From Chamaelirium japonicum (lineage: Eukaryota > Streptophyta > Magnoliopsida > Liliales > Melanthiaceae): 64,000 nucleotides of DNA. Position numbers and translations under genes: made by a program. The stretch is from NCBI GenBank assembly GCA_947650365.1, contig OX393550.1, positions 115,116,532-115,180,531 on the forward strand, in the 5' to 3' direction. Under the pieces are notes generated by a model. It did not search any database. It saw nothing but the letters and a program-made list of their open reading frames with translations, and was not told the origin of the DNA. Shown here one piece after another: positions 46,265-58,149 of this stretch. The stretch's first letter is position 1; each line of letters starts with the position of its first letter.

Positions 46265-47374
46265 TGTTGGGTGTGTGTGTTAAAACCACACAAAACTATA
46301 CACCTTTAGTCCCATATCGGTAAGGGGAGAAATCCCCTACCAACATATAAGGATTTGTCCATTTCCTCCCACTAGTCATCACACTAGAGGAGGGGCTCCA
46401 CTAGCTCACACACGCGCGCGCGTGCGTGCCGGGCCGGGCCGGGCTTGCGCATTGGCGGTGCGTGTGTGTGCGCCCTCGGACCCGGACACGATAGCACCTC
46501 CGAAATGGGCTGGTCCGCACCTGCCCTAGTTTTGTTTTTTGCTTTTAAGTCCTCCAATATTTATGAAATTCCTTTTTGGTTACTAGTTTTTTTGCATGCG
46601 ACACGTTGCTGCATGCTAGCCGTTACGAGGCTGCTCTCTGCGAGCTGTAACGTGCGAGGTTAATGGGCTTAATCGCAGCCCATTAACAGCTCCCCTCTTT
46701 CAGCCTCCCATTAACAGCCCGAGGCCTATATAAGGCCCGGGGCAGCCATGGGATGTGTACAGTCCGAATATCGGAATTCCTCCTTACTTCCTGCCTCTCT
46801 CTCTCTCTCTCTCTCATTTTCTCGTGCTGTGGTGCTGCCCCTTTGCTCCGAAGAGACTACCTCTCTCGGACCAAAGCCCTGCTGCGGTGCTGCCTCCCTG
46901 CCTCGAGAAGACTGTCATCGAGTCGCTGGGTTCCTGAAAGTTCACGAGGTTTGCAAAGCCTTCTTGGAGTCGTGCCGACGAGAAGGAGGTCGCCTGACCG
47001 GGGTAGTCGTATCTCCGAGAACCATTGCCACAAGACCCGCACGAGGGGGGCAATAAGTTTCTTAGGACAGTGCCTAGCACGCTTCGACCACATGCCAGAG
47101 TTTCTAACTCTTCCTTTGTCCTAACATTAGATCTAAAATAATCGACTTCCATCTAATAGAGAAATCTAAATAATTATAGATAATTTAGATAGATTATTTA
47201 CCTCTTTTAAAAAAGTTCGGCAAGGTGAATGACGGTTCCATAGAACCCGCTCTGCCTTGGCAAACCATTCCTAAAAGAATTTTGTCATTTGTCCTTGTTT
47301 GCGAAAATAACATTTGCTAATCAATTTTAATTAAATCCTAAATTTGCTAGTTTAGAACTGTTAGATTTCCAACA
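46265..47374 (+). repeat. Solo LTR, 1110 bp, with 5-bp target duplication
   Basis: The ends are TGTTGGGTGTG and AGATTTCCAACA. The 5-bp CCAAT stands on both sides (46260-46264 and 47375-47379). A TATA box TATATAAG (46727-46734) fits a plus-strand promoter, and the open frames just downstream (46745-47150) are R-U5 sequence. No primer-binding site or internal region follows, so recombination between two LTRs has left a solo copy. Its first 80 bp recur, inverted, at 18935-19011. Confidence 0.88.
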
Positions 47375-47379
47375 CCAAT

Positions 47380-48800
47380 GACGGGTGAGTAGCTGTAGAT
47401 GATTGAGATCCCTCAGTCACTGGTTGATTTGATCATACACAAACATAAGAAAGGGAAAACCGGAGGTGATGGATTCTGGATCCCTCTTTTGACGCTCAAG
47501 TCAGCTGGGAAATACTATCAAAAAGTGCTCCACAAATCGATGAAGTCCGAGGGTGTTTAAATGTTACCTAGTCGATTGGGTTTTCCGGATCCCTTCTCCG
47601 ACGCTCAAGTCAGTTGGGGAATACTCTCAAGAAGTGCTCTGCAAATTCAGGAAGTCTGTGTGTTCTAATGTTACCTGGCCCGCTGGGGTTGACCCCTATT
47701 TATAGAAGCTCCCAAGCAGTAATCTTTCAATAACTATCATGATGATGTGGCAGGCCAATAGTAACTTAGTTGTCATTTCTTTATTTGGCCATCACTACTT
47801 TCATTTGTAATTGCCACTCTATTTGCTCTGATTAGGTGTCATTGGCTTGCGATAACCTCACAACAGAATAATTGTTTCGTTCTTTATACTTATGATTATT
47901 GGATACCGATGAGGGCTAAGGGTTCATCTCGGATATCTCGACATTCATCATGTGCTGAACGTTAGGGAACTACTCTATATGCAAGTGTTATGAAAGAGTT
48001 ATACCCTCATCCTTGAGTGTCCTTCCATATATTCTTATCATATAAGTTTCCTCTGCAAACACATATGATAAATGCCGCCGATTGAGGATACCCTCAGTTG
48101 GATTCATGTGATCAAAAGCCCTTGGGCGTCGGAGGTGGTGGCAGAGGCTACTCTCTACCTCGATGTTCTTTCTCAGATAGTGCGCTGCGACCTTGAGCCT
48201 TCTATTTGACTAAGGCCACCCTTAGTGTTATTGTCATCTGTATCTTTCGTTAGCATAATCCATCCTCTCTCATACCAGCTGAACCCACCATCTTACTCTA
48301 TTGACTAATCTTTGACCATTCTTGTAATCAACAAGATGATGCAACGAGGGGTACAATTTTCGGACTTCTACTACAGTGACATCCAATTCAAGCAAAAGGC
48401 TTGTGTGATGGAGGAGAAATTATATCAATTTACGAGTGTGGTGATATGCCCACATATCGTGTGGAAAAACAATCGTCCAGATTCCACAGAAGTCATGGAT
48501 CGTCGACTACGTGCATGAAATGAAGTTGGCGTCTTGATTGGGGTTTCATGGTCGAAGTACATGATGGTGGCAAAGTAGTCGTGTTAGACGAACATCGACT
48601 ATGAAATCCCATCCGAGATGTCAACTCAATCTTCGTGATGCGAGTGATATCTATGACTTCTGTGATATTTGGGCGACTTTGACCCTCTGCACATCACACG
48701 GGTTTTTTGCTTGTGAAAATTAGGGAGGCTTAGTGAACGGTCCCTGACAAGAGATCGGTTTAAGGGAAGGACAGCCAACAAGTTGGTGTTGCATTAGGTC
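47380..48800 (-). repeat. Gypsy-like LTR remnant with duplicated segment
   Basis: The minus strand has a TATA box CTATAAATAGGGG (47705 to 47693). GACGCTCAAGTCAG (reverse complement of CTGACTTGAGCGTC) occurs twice, at about 47490 and 47600, inside a duplicated segment of roughly 115 bp. The right boundary is not placed. Confidence 0.45.
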
Positions 48801-48879
48801 CCTCCCAAAAAGAATGCAGCTAGAGCAAGTCCCACACGTGACTTTTTATTCATTTTAAATGACCAAACTACCCCTTAGA

Positions 48880-49320
48880 GCATGCTCCTCCATCATTGTC
48901 ACTACAGGACTCAATCTGTGGATTTGTTATAGTGATTTTATTATAGCAAATTTGTTTGGACGTGAAAACACTGTTGCAAGAGTAACAATATGTACAAATT
49001 GTCAATTTGCGATGATTATTACTCTTTTGCTACAATGATTTCACTGTAGCATTGTTTTTCCCAACATATTTCTAAAAAAATAAAAAAATGATACAATGAT
49101 TTCACCGTAGCAAAAGAGTAACAATTTGCACAAATTGTTACTTAATATGTGCAAACTGTTAGTCAACAAAATTGTTAATCAATATATACATATTGTTAAT
49201 CTTGGTTATATTGATTTCACTATAGTAAAAAGAAAATGACAAAAATTTACAATTTTTTTAGCTACAGTCATTGTAGCAAAAGAGTAACACTTTTCAAAGA
49301 TCCACCACAGTCATTGTGAT
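48880..49320. repeat. Internally repetitive AT-rich sequence
   Basis: GCAAAAGAGTAACAAT/TTGTTACTCTTTTGC and GATTTCACTGTAGCA words recur in both orientations, giving several possible hairpins. No coding sequence. Confidence 0.5.
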
Positions 49321-49807
49321 GTGACGATTGAGGAATCTGAAACCCACCACAAAGATCCGATGGTCTTCGGAGTTTTCTGAAGGACCCGAAACCATCATAT
49401 TTTTTGCACAGCCCCCCTCAATTCATAAGGTAAAAATTAAAAACCCCCATTCTACAGACACCATCTATATAACAGGGGACGTCGGTTTTGTGCTGACTAG
49501 ACAAAACGGAACAAAAACGCTGACCAGGACAAGCTGATTGGACAAAAGTAAACCGATTAGATTTAACCATTTGTTCAAAAATTAACGCATGATCTCTCCT
49601 TAGTTTCAACTCCCAACCCATTTAAACTGTACTAAATCCCTAAAATCCCGACCCATTGAAACTGCACTAATCCTGGCCGTTTATCCCATGATCGTTGTTC
49701 GCATCAACGGCTATAAACCCGCCTGCTGAAATTTCGGCCATCCCAAACTATCGGGTCGATCTCGAGGAATCCGTTCGAACAGAGACAGCTGTGATTGATT
49801 GATTATA
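49321..49807. other. Intergenic, upstream of the peptidase gene
   Basis: Only short unsupported open frames are present. This is probably distal upstream sequence of the gene that follows. Confidence 0.4.
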
Positions 49808-49838
49808 GGGGGAGGGGGAGGGGGAGGGGGAGGGGGAG
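49808..49838 (+). promoter_or_regulatory. (GGGGGA)n tract, G-quadruplex motif
   Basis: Five GGGGG blocks separated by single A bases form a textbook G-quadruplex pattern on the plus strand, about 500 bp before the peptidase ATG. A role in transcription is only inferred. Confidence 0.6.
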
Positions 49839-50178
49839 TTGGTCGCGCCGAAGGCGTCCGCTTCGTGCCAATCGGCAAGGGCGAGAAAATGGATGTCCCT
49901 ATGAATGCTGGTGTTGTCGTCGAAAGTGTTTTGCTATCGAAGTCATTCAGGTGTGTTGCCGTCGAAGGCAGCCTGCTGCAATGCCGACAGATATGTTATC
50001 GTAGAAGATAGCCCACTGTCGGCACGTGTATGCACTAGTATCAAACAAATTAAGGTGGGTGGTGGTTTGGGTGGGAGGGGGTTTAGAAGCCTCCGAGCCT
50101 CTCCTTCTCTATCAGAGAGACGGTCGGAAAGAGGTGAGGTGATCGAAACCCCTGACCCCGTCCATTTCCGCGCCCTCG

Positions 50179-50190
50179 AACCCTAAACCC
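50179..50190 (+). promoter_or_regulatory. Telo-box-like motif in the 5' leader of the peptidase gene
   Basis: AACCCTAAACCC lies 153 bp before the ATG. Telo-boxes (AAACCCTAA) are frequent near start sites of highly expressed plant genes. Position and sequence fit, but function is inferred. Confidence 0.5.
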
Positions 50191-50342
50191 CCAACAGCAC
50201 CGCCGGTTCCCCTCGCCGGAATCCCCTCATCCGGTCTCTCTTCCGCCGAAACGGGGCTCCTGTGATCCCCAGATCCGCCTCCCCTCCGCCCTCCTCACCG
50301 CCGCTGCACCTAATCGCCCGCCTGTTCCTCAACACCGCAGGC

Positions 50343-53300
50343 ATGGCGATCCGGACCACCATCTCCTATTCCGGCTACCTGGCGCAGCACCTCGCCGCCT
50401 CCGCCGAGCTCCGATGCGGAAACTGCAGGTTCCTCCACAGCCCCGCCGGCGGATCCGTCGCCCTCTTCGGGAACCACCGCCCGCCGGCCGACTACGATCC
50501 CCCCGCTCTCGGCGGCTCCAGTGCCAAGGACTGGCGCGGCACTCCGCCCACAGCCAGGTTCTCCTCGCTGTCGGGAGACCCCCGAGAGGAGAACTGCAGA
50601 TCGGCGCTCGCGGTGGGGCTGCTGTCCGTCATGGCATCCGGCTCGGGATCAGCTGCCGAATTAGGAGTGTTCGGGGTCTCATCTTCGAGGCTGGGGATCA
50701 AGCCCTCGTCTCTGATCCCGTTCTTGCAGGCGATGAAGTGGCTTCCCTGCAGTGAGTTCTTCCCTGGGTCTGCTAGAAGTGGCGCCGCCGACGAGGGCGG
50801 AACGGTTCCTGGCGGCCGGAGTGGAACTAAGGAGAGCTCTAGCTCTATATCTAGCGCCCCAGGTGCTGTCAAAGGTTTGCATTGCAAGTCCGAGAAGAGG
50901 AGCTCCGCTGATAGGATTAGCTGGCTCTTGCAGTGGATGAGTTCTTGCTCGGACGATGCGAAGACGGTTTTCGCTGCGGTGACTGTTCCGCTGCTGTATG
51001 GTTCGTGCTTGGGAGAGCCGAGATCGATTCCTTCGCTGTCTATGTATCCGACTTTTGATGTTGGTGATCGCATATTGGCAGAGAAGGTGAGAAAAATCGC
51101 GACTTTTTCCCCATATAACATTCTTTCGGAATTTGCATCTTTGTTTGTTTGGCTAGAAAATGACTAATGAGAGAATTTTGAACTTGTTTTTACAATTGAA
51201 GGTTTCTTATTTATTTAGAGGCCCAGATGTTACAGACATTGTCTTATTTAAGGCTCCTCCAATCCTTCAGGTACTAACCAACCAATAAGATCACAAATTC
51301 GAAATGTTTTGTAAGTTTATCAGGATTCTATTTTTTTGTAGGAAAATGGATATAATTCGGCTGATGTATTTATCAAAAGAGTGGTGGCCAAGGCTGGGGA
51401 CTATGTTGAAGTATGCTTCTACAATTGTTCTAACTTTTTTCATTTTTTGCAAATGTTTTATTGTGAATTTAGCGTTCTCTGCTGCTAAGCAATGTTTCTT
51501 CATGATAGGTTTGTGATGGGAGATTATTGGTGAATGGTATTGTCCAAGATGAAGAATTCATTTTAGAACCGCTTGCTTATGAGATGGAACCAGTGGTAGT
51601 GTCTCCTTTCGGCATTTTACATTTGGGTTTTCCATATCTGGATATAAAATAGGGAAAATTACACTTTGGCCCCTCTAGTTTCACCCAAAATAACTTAACC
51701 AGCTTTAATTTAGAAAACGACAGTTTGTCCCCCTCAGTTCTAGTTATAAGTTCTAGTTTTTGGTTAAATGTAATAATGGATAACTCATAGATGATTGTTA
51801 AGTGCTATTTTGCGGAACTACATGTACTAGTTTGGCATGGAAAAAACATGAAGGGGTTAAGTGATTTTGGGTGAAACTAGAGGGGGTAAAATTTAATTTC
51901 CCCAATTTATATTATGGTAATTTTTCAAAAAAGTATTCTAAATAATTATATTAGAATAAGTAACAAAAAGTATATGTTTAAAAAGTACATGGACACAAAC
52001 TATCAGGGCTAGACTCCAACTGTGTTGGTGTCTAGGACTGGACTCCAATTGTGTTGGTGTCCAAGCTTAGCCCTCCTTCTGGGCACCATCAGAATTGGCG
52101 CTAGGGGCTGGGTGACCACTCTGATACCGTTCAGGCCCAAATTTCCTTTTTTTAAAAAATAAACCTAGAAACTTTTTTAAGTGGTATTTAAGTCCCCCCT
52201 TTTTTTACGGTCAATGTTAGGAGTTAAGGTTAGGGTTAAGGCTAAAGGTTTATGGTTAGTGGTAGGAGTTAAGGTTAAAGTTAGGGTAGTTGTGTGTGTG
52301 TGTGTCAGGCTCACTACTAGTTTTCTTCTCACATGGTCTTCTGATCTCTGAATCAACCTTAATGTTATTTACTAGTACTAACCATGTGCATTGCATAGAC
52401 GGTTACGATGTCGGTCAATTGAGTCGTGCACTCAGCACCGAACCACAATAGAAATTTCCTCACACGACAACCGTTCTTCGTGACATTGTTTGTTTCTTTT
52501 TCTTGTCTTGTTTTTCTTCTAGGCAATCATAGTCGGTGACTGTTGCCATTGATTGGATAGCTGAGTACGTCTCATTAATTATTTTTTATAATCATTCAAA
52601 AGCTGTGATTTGACACCCGATTTGATGAAACAAATTTCCACAAAACAATCTTATCCATGATTGGGTCTCCTTCGTCATACACTAATGTTACTAATGACTT
52701 GATATTGCTCTTAATGGCTTGGAGAGATTTTAAGAGAGTGATAGGGAAATGAAAAAGAGAGGACCTGTGCCAATAAACTAAGAGAGAAAAAAGAAATGAA
52801 AAAGAGAGGACCTAGGTCTACAAATTAAGAGAGAGAAAGAGGGAGAGACTGCCACATGGCTCTAAAGGCGCCTCAACCTCAACTATAAATTAGTATGGAT
52901 TTGCCGAACGATTGGTTCGAGTGGTTTTCTTTGAAGGGTGTGGTGTTGCTTGGGTTGCAGCTCTCGATTCGGTCTTTATGGGTAGACTTCTTCTGTATAA
53001 TAGTGTTGGCTCTTTTTGGTATCTACCAGTCTCGGAATCAACACCATGCTCTCCTTCTCGACTTCTCTCTGCACACAACAAGAGGAGGCAATCCCCCTCG
53101 AGGGCTTGGCAGGTGCATAACCTCTCGATTTCTTCAGAGCATTCGGATGCAGCGACGAGGATGGCACGCTTGATCACTTCGATGACGTCGGAGTTGCAAC
53201 TGCAAAAAGGTTTCCTCCCGTAATCAAGAGTTCTAGATGAACTCGCCATTCCAACGTCCATTGCAATGGGAGAAAGTGTGAGAGCGAAGAGAGGTGAGAT

Positions 53301-55185
53301 GGGAGGATGTGTGGGCGGTGAAGGTGATGAAGATGGGAGGAATATTACCTTAGTTTTCAATTAGCCGTTGGAAAGTAGTCGTTGGGTTCCAACTATTACT
53401 TTTCATGCCTAGTTGGAATAGGTCCAATGCCAACATTGGAATAAGTTTTTTAATTTTTTTTTGTAAAAAATGGCCTTAAACGCACCTTGAAAATGCTCAC
53501 TTTTTTTTGAAATTTTACTTTGGATTGAACGGCATAAAAGTTGGCGCCCAGCCCGAGCACCAATTCTGTTGGCGTCCAAGAAGGAGGCCTTGGCTTGGAT
53601 GCCAACATAGTTGGAGTCGACTGTGGAGCCCCCAACTCCAACTATGTTGGACTCCTAGTACTTTTTCACAAATTTTTTGACAAATATAATTATTTATATT
53701 ACTTTCTGGAAAATTAGCCGTTTATATTATATCAAATGGAATATGAGACACCTGGTCACTGCAAAAAGTTCGGAATGAATTTAAACGTTCTTGAAATTTA
53801 TTTTCGTGTAAGAAGTCAAGAAGTTATAGTAGCCTGGCAAGGAACCTTATAGGTAAGCTTATCTTTGTTCAATTCTTATCCATCAAGATGAGGTTGGCTA
53901 TAGGGAAACTTGACAGGTATTTTATAACTGACTGTCAACTTGGCACCAACGCACCAAGGTTGTTATTGAAAAACTGACCAAAGCAACTCGGCTGGAGAGA
54001 AACATACCAAGAAACCTAAAATGCCGGTTCGTGGGTAGGGAGACCTTGTTGGTTTCATAGTTTGAGCTCATGCAACCACGTAGCAACCCTCCACAGTTCT
54101 ACTAGACTAAGAATAAGCCTAGATGAAGGAAGTAGGAGGCAAAACTTGATATATTGAATTTCATTCATCTCATGACACAAATTATAATCCAACTGAAATG
54201 AATCAACACTCCCATAAACCTCATAGGTTAGTTGCTTTAGTTTTTTTTCTTTCTTTTTCCATCGCTTGATTCATGGGTTCAAGTTGAACACTTGTGATAC
54301 TGCTGAGCAAGACATGATAGTCTCCTTTTCTTTGCATGCAGATGTTATTCCGATGTAGCTGAATATGAGTTGAATGATTTCGATAATAATTAGTTGAAAA
54401 GTCGAGAAGTGATGGTTTCATGATTATAATGTACAACTTATTGTTTGGTGCATCTAGACAATTGAGAAATCTAACTGTTTGTTAAGTTTCCATAGCAAAT
54501 TGACTTGTGCCTGCAAGTAAAACAGAACATGATCCTAATACAAGTTTATTAAAACTAATTATATTTGATGGGGTCTTCCATATAGTTAAACAGACTAACA
54601 ACTTCACTACATTTGTAAATATAAATATAAGATAATGTTTAGATGCTTTGAAATAGGATGGAGAGTTGAGGAAGCTTCCCTTTTCTTATATTTTGATATG
54701 GCAGGGCTTTTATGCATCAGGCTTTTACACTTAAAGCATTGAAATTGATTTGTTGATGCTGCCAATGCAGCTTGTACCTGAAGGCTATGTATTTGTGTTG
54801 GGGGATAATCGCAATAACAGCTTCGACTCTCATAATTGGTAAGCACTAAGCTCAAACTCAATGATTTGTTCTAGGGGTGACAACGGGTCGGTTCGGATCC
54901 AGACCTTACACCCATCCGTACCCATACCCATTCGGTGTGGGAAAGCCCATACCCGATCCATACCCGTTTGGGTAGTGGAAGGTCCATACCCAACCTATAC
55001 CCATTCGGATTTCGGGTTTCATGTATGTATCTGGTGTAGTATTTATATCTTTTTACTGTATGTTTTTAAAATTTATTTTGAACGACTTGATTTTTTGTGT
55101 GAACTTTTAGTTGGACACAAATTCTCACAATGTTCAAAATCTGCACACAATTCTCATTGAACATTATTCACAAAAAAAGTACAAG

Positions 55186-55273
<88 letters not shown>

Positions 55274-56141
55274 GCCTACTTCATGGAGTAGGCTACTTAC
55301 CTATACTCCATGGGCTAAATAGACTCCACATGATACTTTTTAATCGGGTTTTTTTGTTAATGTATGGTCAATCTAATATGGGTAGATTATGATTATGAGA
55401 AAAAAACCGAAAAAAAAAAACTTAAATCAATCCGATCAAAGTTGAAACAAATTTAATGGTAAACTGTGCATTGTAAAAAATAATTTTTTTTTAATGTTAA
55501 AAATGCCACTTGGCATGTGTTTTTCTTAATTTTATTTTTCTTGATAATTGTTGGGAGGGATGAACCTAACTTAACCAAGTCTTAACTGCGGTCTAAAAGT
55601 GTCACGTGGTATCCATTTAACCTATGGAGTAGTTAAGTTGCCTCCTCCATGGAGTATGGAAGTTATCTACTCCATGGGCTTAGTTATCTACTCCATAAGC
55701 CTATAGTGTATTATGTATATTAACTATTAAGCAACCAGGTTTTGGGTTTCGTCTATGGATATCGAGGTACCCATACCCATACTCGAAAAGTGATTGGGTA
55801 CAATTTTTATATCCTTATTCTACCGAAATCTTATTCGGGTATAAAACTTTATAGCCACCGGAAATTTCGAGGTTGGGTTTTCGGGCTCCATTGCCACCCC
55901 TAATTTGTTCCCCATCCATGTTGGATATGCTGATAGTACGTTGATCCTAGAGATGGAATACACAGGCTTCGGAAATCATGTAAAAGACTTGAGTAAATTT
56001 TCATTGTTTCTTCATTCTTTCAGGGGACCGCTGCCTGTTAAAAACATCGTTGGAAGGTCCGTGCTTCGGTACTGGCCTCCATCGAAAATATCAGACACCT
56101 ATGAGACGAATCTAATGCAGAATGAGCTAACTGTTTCGTGA
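50343..56141 (+). CDS. TPP: Thylakoidal processing peptidase, chloroplast type I signal peptidase (6 exons, 384 aa)
   Basis: Exons are 50343-51086, 51202-51270, 51342-51410, 51509-51595, 54771-54838 and 56024-56141, all GT-AG, total 1155 nt. The start [20 protein letters not shown] is the usual opening of plant TPP precursors. The long, serine/glycine-rich N-terminal half would hold the chloroplast and thylakoid targeting signals. A hydrophobic segment near residues 208-223 precedes SLSMYPTF with the catalytic Ser233. [11 protein letters not shown] carries the general base Lys283, and [18 protein letters not shown] (333-350) is the conserved box E. Active residues are all present. The enzyme removes lumen-targeting peptides from proteins crossing or entering the thylakoid membrane. 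Intron 4 (3175 bp) and intron 5 (1185 bp) are enlarged by transposons. An in-frame ATG-less extension upstream (from 50262) exists but lacks family similarity. Confidence 0.96.
51652..51903. mobile_element. Foldback MITE, diverged family member, in TPP intron 4
   Basis: GGGAAAATTACACTTTGGCC...TAGTTTCACCCAAAAT and ATTTTGGGTGAAACTAGAGG...GGTAAAATTTAATTTCCC are inverted arms. The terminal sequence resembles the GGATAAATTACACTTTGCCCC family. Confidence 0.75.
51915..53720. mobile_element. MULE-like element, long inverted ends, 9-bp target duplication, in TPP intron 4
   Basis: Ends TGGTAATTTTTC and GAAAATTAGCCG are flanked by perfect 9-bp TTTATATTA (51906-51914 and 53721-53729). The inverted arms extend some 250 bp each. 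Words such as TCCAACTGTGTTGGTGTC on the left match inverted GTTGGCGTCC and CCAACTATGTTGGA on the right. The interior (52200-53420) has no recognised transposase. It carries open frames at 52890-53360 (-) and 52895-53173 (+), possibly captured host sequence. Confidence 0.88.
52890..53360 (-). CDS. Unrecognised 156-codon open frame inside the MULE-like element
   Basis: The frame begins [20 protein letters not shown] and includes a cysteine-containing stretch [21 protein letters not shown] recognise no family. It lies between the long inverted repeats, where Pack-MULEs carry host gene fragments. An overlapping plus-strand frame (52895-53173) reads [20 protein letters not shown]. Which strand, if either, was coding cannot be told here. 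Confidence 0.25.
   Translation of the reverse strand: MKTKVIFLPSSSPSPPTHPPISPLFALTLSPIAMDVGMASSSRTLDYGRKPFCSCNSDVIEVIKRAILVAASECSEEIERLCTCQALEGDCLLLLCAERSREGEHGVDSETGRYQKEPTLLYRRSLPIKTESRAATQATPHPSKKTTRTNRSANPY
54872..55902. mobile_element. hAT element in TPP intron 5 with perfect 8-bp target duplication
   Basis: The ends TAGGGGTGACAAC and TTGCCACCCCTA are flanked by ATTTGTTC on both sides (54864-54871 and 55903-55910). Subterminal CCCATACCCGATCCATACCC-type repeats occur on both ends. The centre (55187-55735) is a separate nested element. No transposase. Confidence 0.93.
55187..55735. mobile_element. (TA)n(GA)n-associated foldback element nested in the hAT element
   Basis: (TA)n (55187-55232) and (GA)n (55233-55268) are followed by TAGCCTACTTCATGGAGTAG and ATACTCCATGGGCTAAATAG. 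The right side repeats TATGGAGTAGTTAAG, CTACTCCATGGGCTTAG and CTCCATAAGCCTATAG in inverted sense. Association with (TA)n recalls rice Micron-type MITEs. Confidence 0.6.
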
Positions 56142-56545
56142 TGCGGCAGATCTCTGTTTCAGTAATGCCGTCTGATGGTGACGTGGATTTCCAGGTGTTT
56201 TGCATGTGATTTTCTTTTTTCCTTTAAATAATCTTTCCTGCTGTAGCAAATCCTTTCGACTTCGCCTTATTTATTTATTTTTTTGGATGCCTCTGGTTCT
56301 GATATGCTTCGTTGCTGATGGGTTGTATCAGTTGCCTCAAATATGTCGACATCACGAAATGTAGAGAGCATGTTGTTCGATCGATGCCAAAGAAGGCAAG
56401 ATTTTTTTGTTTTTTTGTCGCTGAAGATCTTTCTCAGAGAGTTTGCTGGAGTTGTGGGATGCTTGTTTGTATCACCGGTTGCTATCCACTCAAATCTCCT
56501 TGTATTCTATGGTGAAAATGCTACTTGTACATACAATGGGATGTA
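56142..56545 (+). other. TPP: 3' UTR region of TPP
   Basis: Sequence after the stop is free of recognised elements to about 56545. Open frames at 56312-56546 are in this region and not supported as genes. The poly(A) site is not fixed. Confidence 0.45.
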
Positions 56546-56917
56546 AACTCGGACAAAATGGGGGCGTGGGGGCCATTGGCCAGCCCTTGGTGCGTGGCTG
56601 AATAAGTGTGCGCTAGCGGATGCTACCCACGTCGGCATTTTGGCCGATCGTATGTCCCCCCGTTGTATGCTCAAATAGCAGTGCTCATTCAATGGTGTTG
56701 TGTTGATGTGCATTGATTCTGTGAATCCTCGCTTGGATCTTCACTTTGTGAGTTTTCCATTGACACTTCTGGCAAAAATTCGAGCTGATGCCACGAGATA
56801 TATTAATCTGTGCTATTTAAGAGATCATCCATTGATGATTTGAACTATCCTATTACCTCTATTAATGCCATGGAGGTGGGAGGGAGAAGAGGGATGGTGA
56901 TGTGATGAGGTGGAGCA

Positions 56918-57115
56918 CCTAACTGATGGCTCAGTTGGTGTTGCATCTCCCTCTAGTGACCAGTGGTTGCGGGTTCGACTCCCGTTTGGTGTTGTGGGTC
57001 CTTGCGGTAGGCCCGTTCTTCTGCTCATGTACCGCAATGTGGTGACTTTCTTGCTCAAGTTGTTGACATCACGGATCAATCACAAACGCCTGAGCACCTC
57101 TTGGGGTGCATTATA
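56918..57115 (+). mobile_element. tRNA-derived SINE with good A and B boxes
   Basis: TGGCTCAGTTGG (56927-56938) and GGTTCGACTCC (56972-56982) match the internal RNA polymerase III A and B boxes at a normal spacing. The surrounding sequence does not fold as a full tRNA, so this is a SINE head and not a tRNA gene. The 3' end is uncertain. Confidence 0.65.
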
Positions 57116-57639
57116 GTCACACGATGGCAGCCACTATGACAGATGCATTGCACTCAGCCCAACAGCACACGTCGGTTTATCTGATTTAAACAACTATTGC
57201 AGAGAGAGATGTTGCCTCCGGCATTTTTGATTGATCCGTGATGCCAGCTAAGATGATGTCACAGTTATACCAAAGTTTTTCTCCTGCTCAAGTGTGGTGA
57301 CGAATGTCCTGTGTGGCGACTGTTTTTTCCACCATAATCCGGATTACATTAGTGGCCGGACTAATTCGAGTGTCATGTACCTCAAAAAAAGAAGGTGATA
57401 GGTTTTACGTCGGTGGTGGGTAGGCTTCGCTAAATGACAATATTTTGGTTTAGTGGAAAGTCTCTTTGTAACTAATTTATGTTAAGTATCCACTTTATCC
57501 CGATAAGCGGTGGTATAGGAAAAGTTTAAAGAATTTGAATGTTTGAGAAGTCACTAAAGTAATTACTATATGGGAAAAGGGGTGCTGGACCTGAGTTGCA
57601 GTATCATTGTTGCACCTCAGACATTGTTTGACCATCCTA

Positions 57640-57912
57640 GAAGTTTTGGAATTTGATGAAATTTGGTGAGGGTGTTGTCTAGGGTAAAATGATCATCCTC
57701 ACCAATTTTCATCAAATTTCAAAACTTCTAGAGGGTTCAAATGGTCGAAGCAAAATCAGTCGTCCGCAGTTACCGTTAAAATCTGCAGATTTTGTTTCGA
57801 CCATTTGATCCCCCTAGAAGTTTTGGAATTTGATGAAAATTGGTGAGGAGATCATCTTATCCTAGACAACACCCTCATCAAATTTCATTAAATTCCAAAA
57901 CTTGTAGGGGGG
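57640..57912. mobile_element. Complex foldback element
   Basis: GAAGTTTTGGAATTTGATGA and its inverse occur four times in alternating orientation. CTAGGGTAAAATGATCATC and GATCATCTTATCCTAG pair as well. It can form nested hairpins. Confidence 0.75.
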
Positions 57913-58054
57913 TAAACAAGCGAGAGGTGCAGCAAATATGCTACACCTTGGGTGCAGGCTCCCCGCCCCCTTACTATATTATCACTTAAAATTTTAGTGG
58001 GAAACACTGTAGCCTTACCTTCCTTTTTCAAGATGGGTGAAACCGTGAAGGTAA

Positions 58055-58071
58055 CCCCCCCCCCCCCTCCC

Positions 58072-58124
<53 letters not shown>
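58055..58124 (+). repeat. (C)13 and (CT)n tract
   Basis: A 13-C run passes into CCTCCC and about 48 bp of (CT)n, followed by ACCCACACCCACACCC. Confidence 0.85.
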
Positions 58125-58127
<3 letters not shown>

Positions 58128-58149
58128 ACACCCCACCCACACCCACACC

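Noticed and set aside
46748..47152. Candidate genes downstream of the TATA box at 46727
   Set aside because: They lie within the R-U5 part of a solo LTR and show no known domain.
50414..51121. Overlapping frames on both strands of TPP exon 1, including a 209-codon minus frame
   Set aside because: They are shadows of the GC-rich first exon of the peptidase.
56927..56982. tRNA gene
   Set aside because: A and B boxes are present but no acceptor stem or anticodon arm folds, so it is listed as a SINE.
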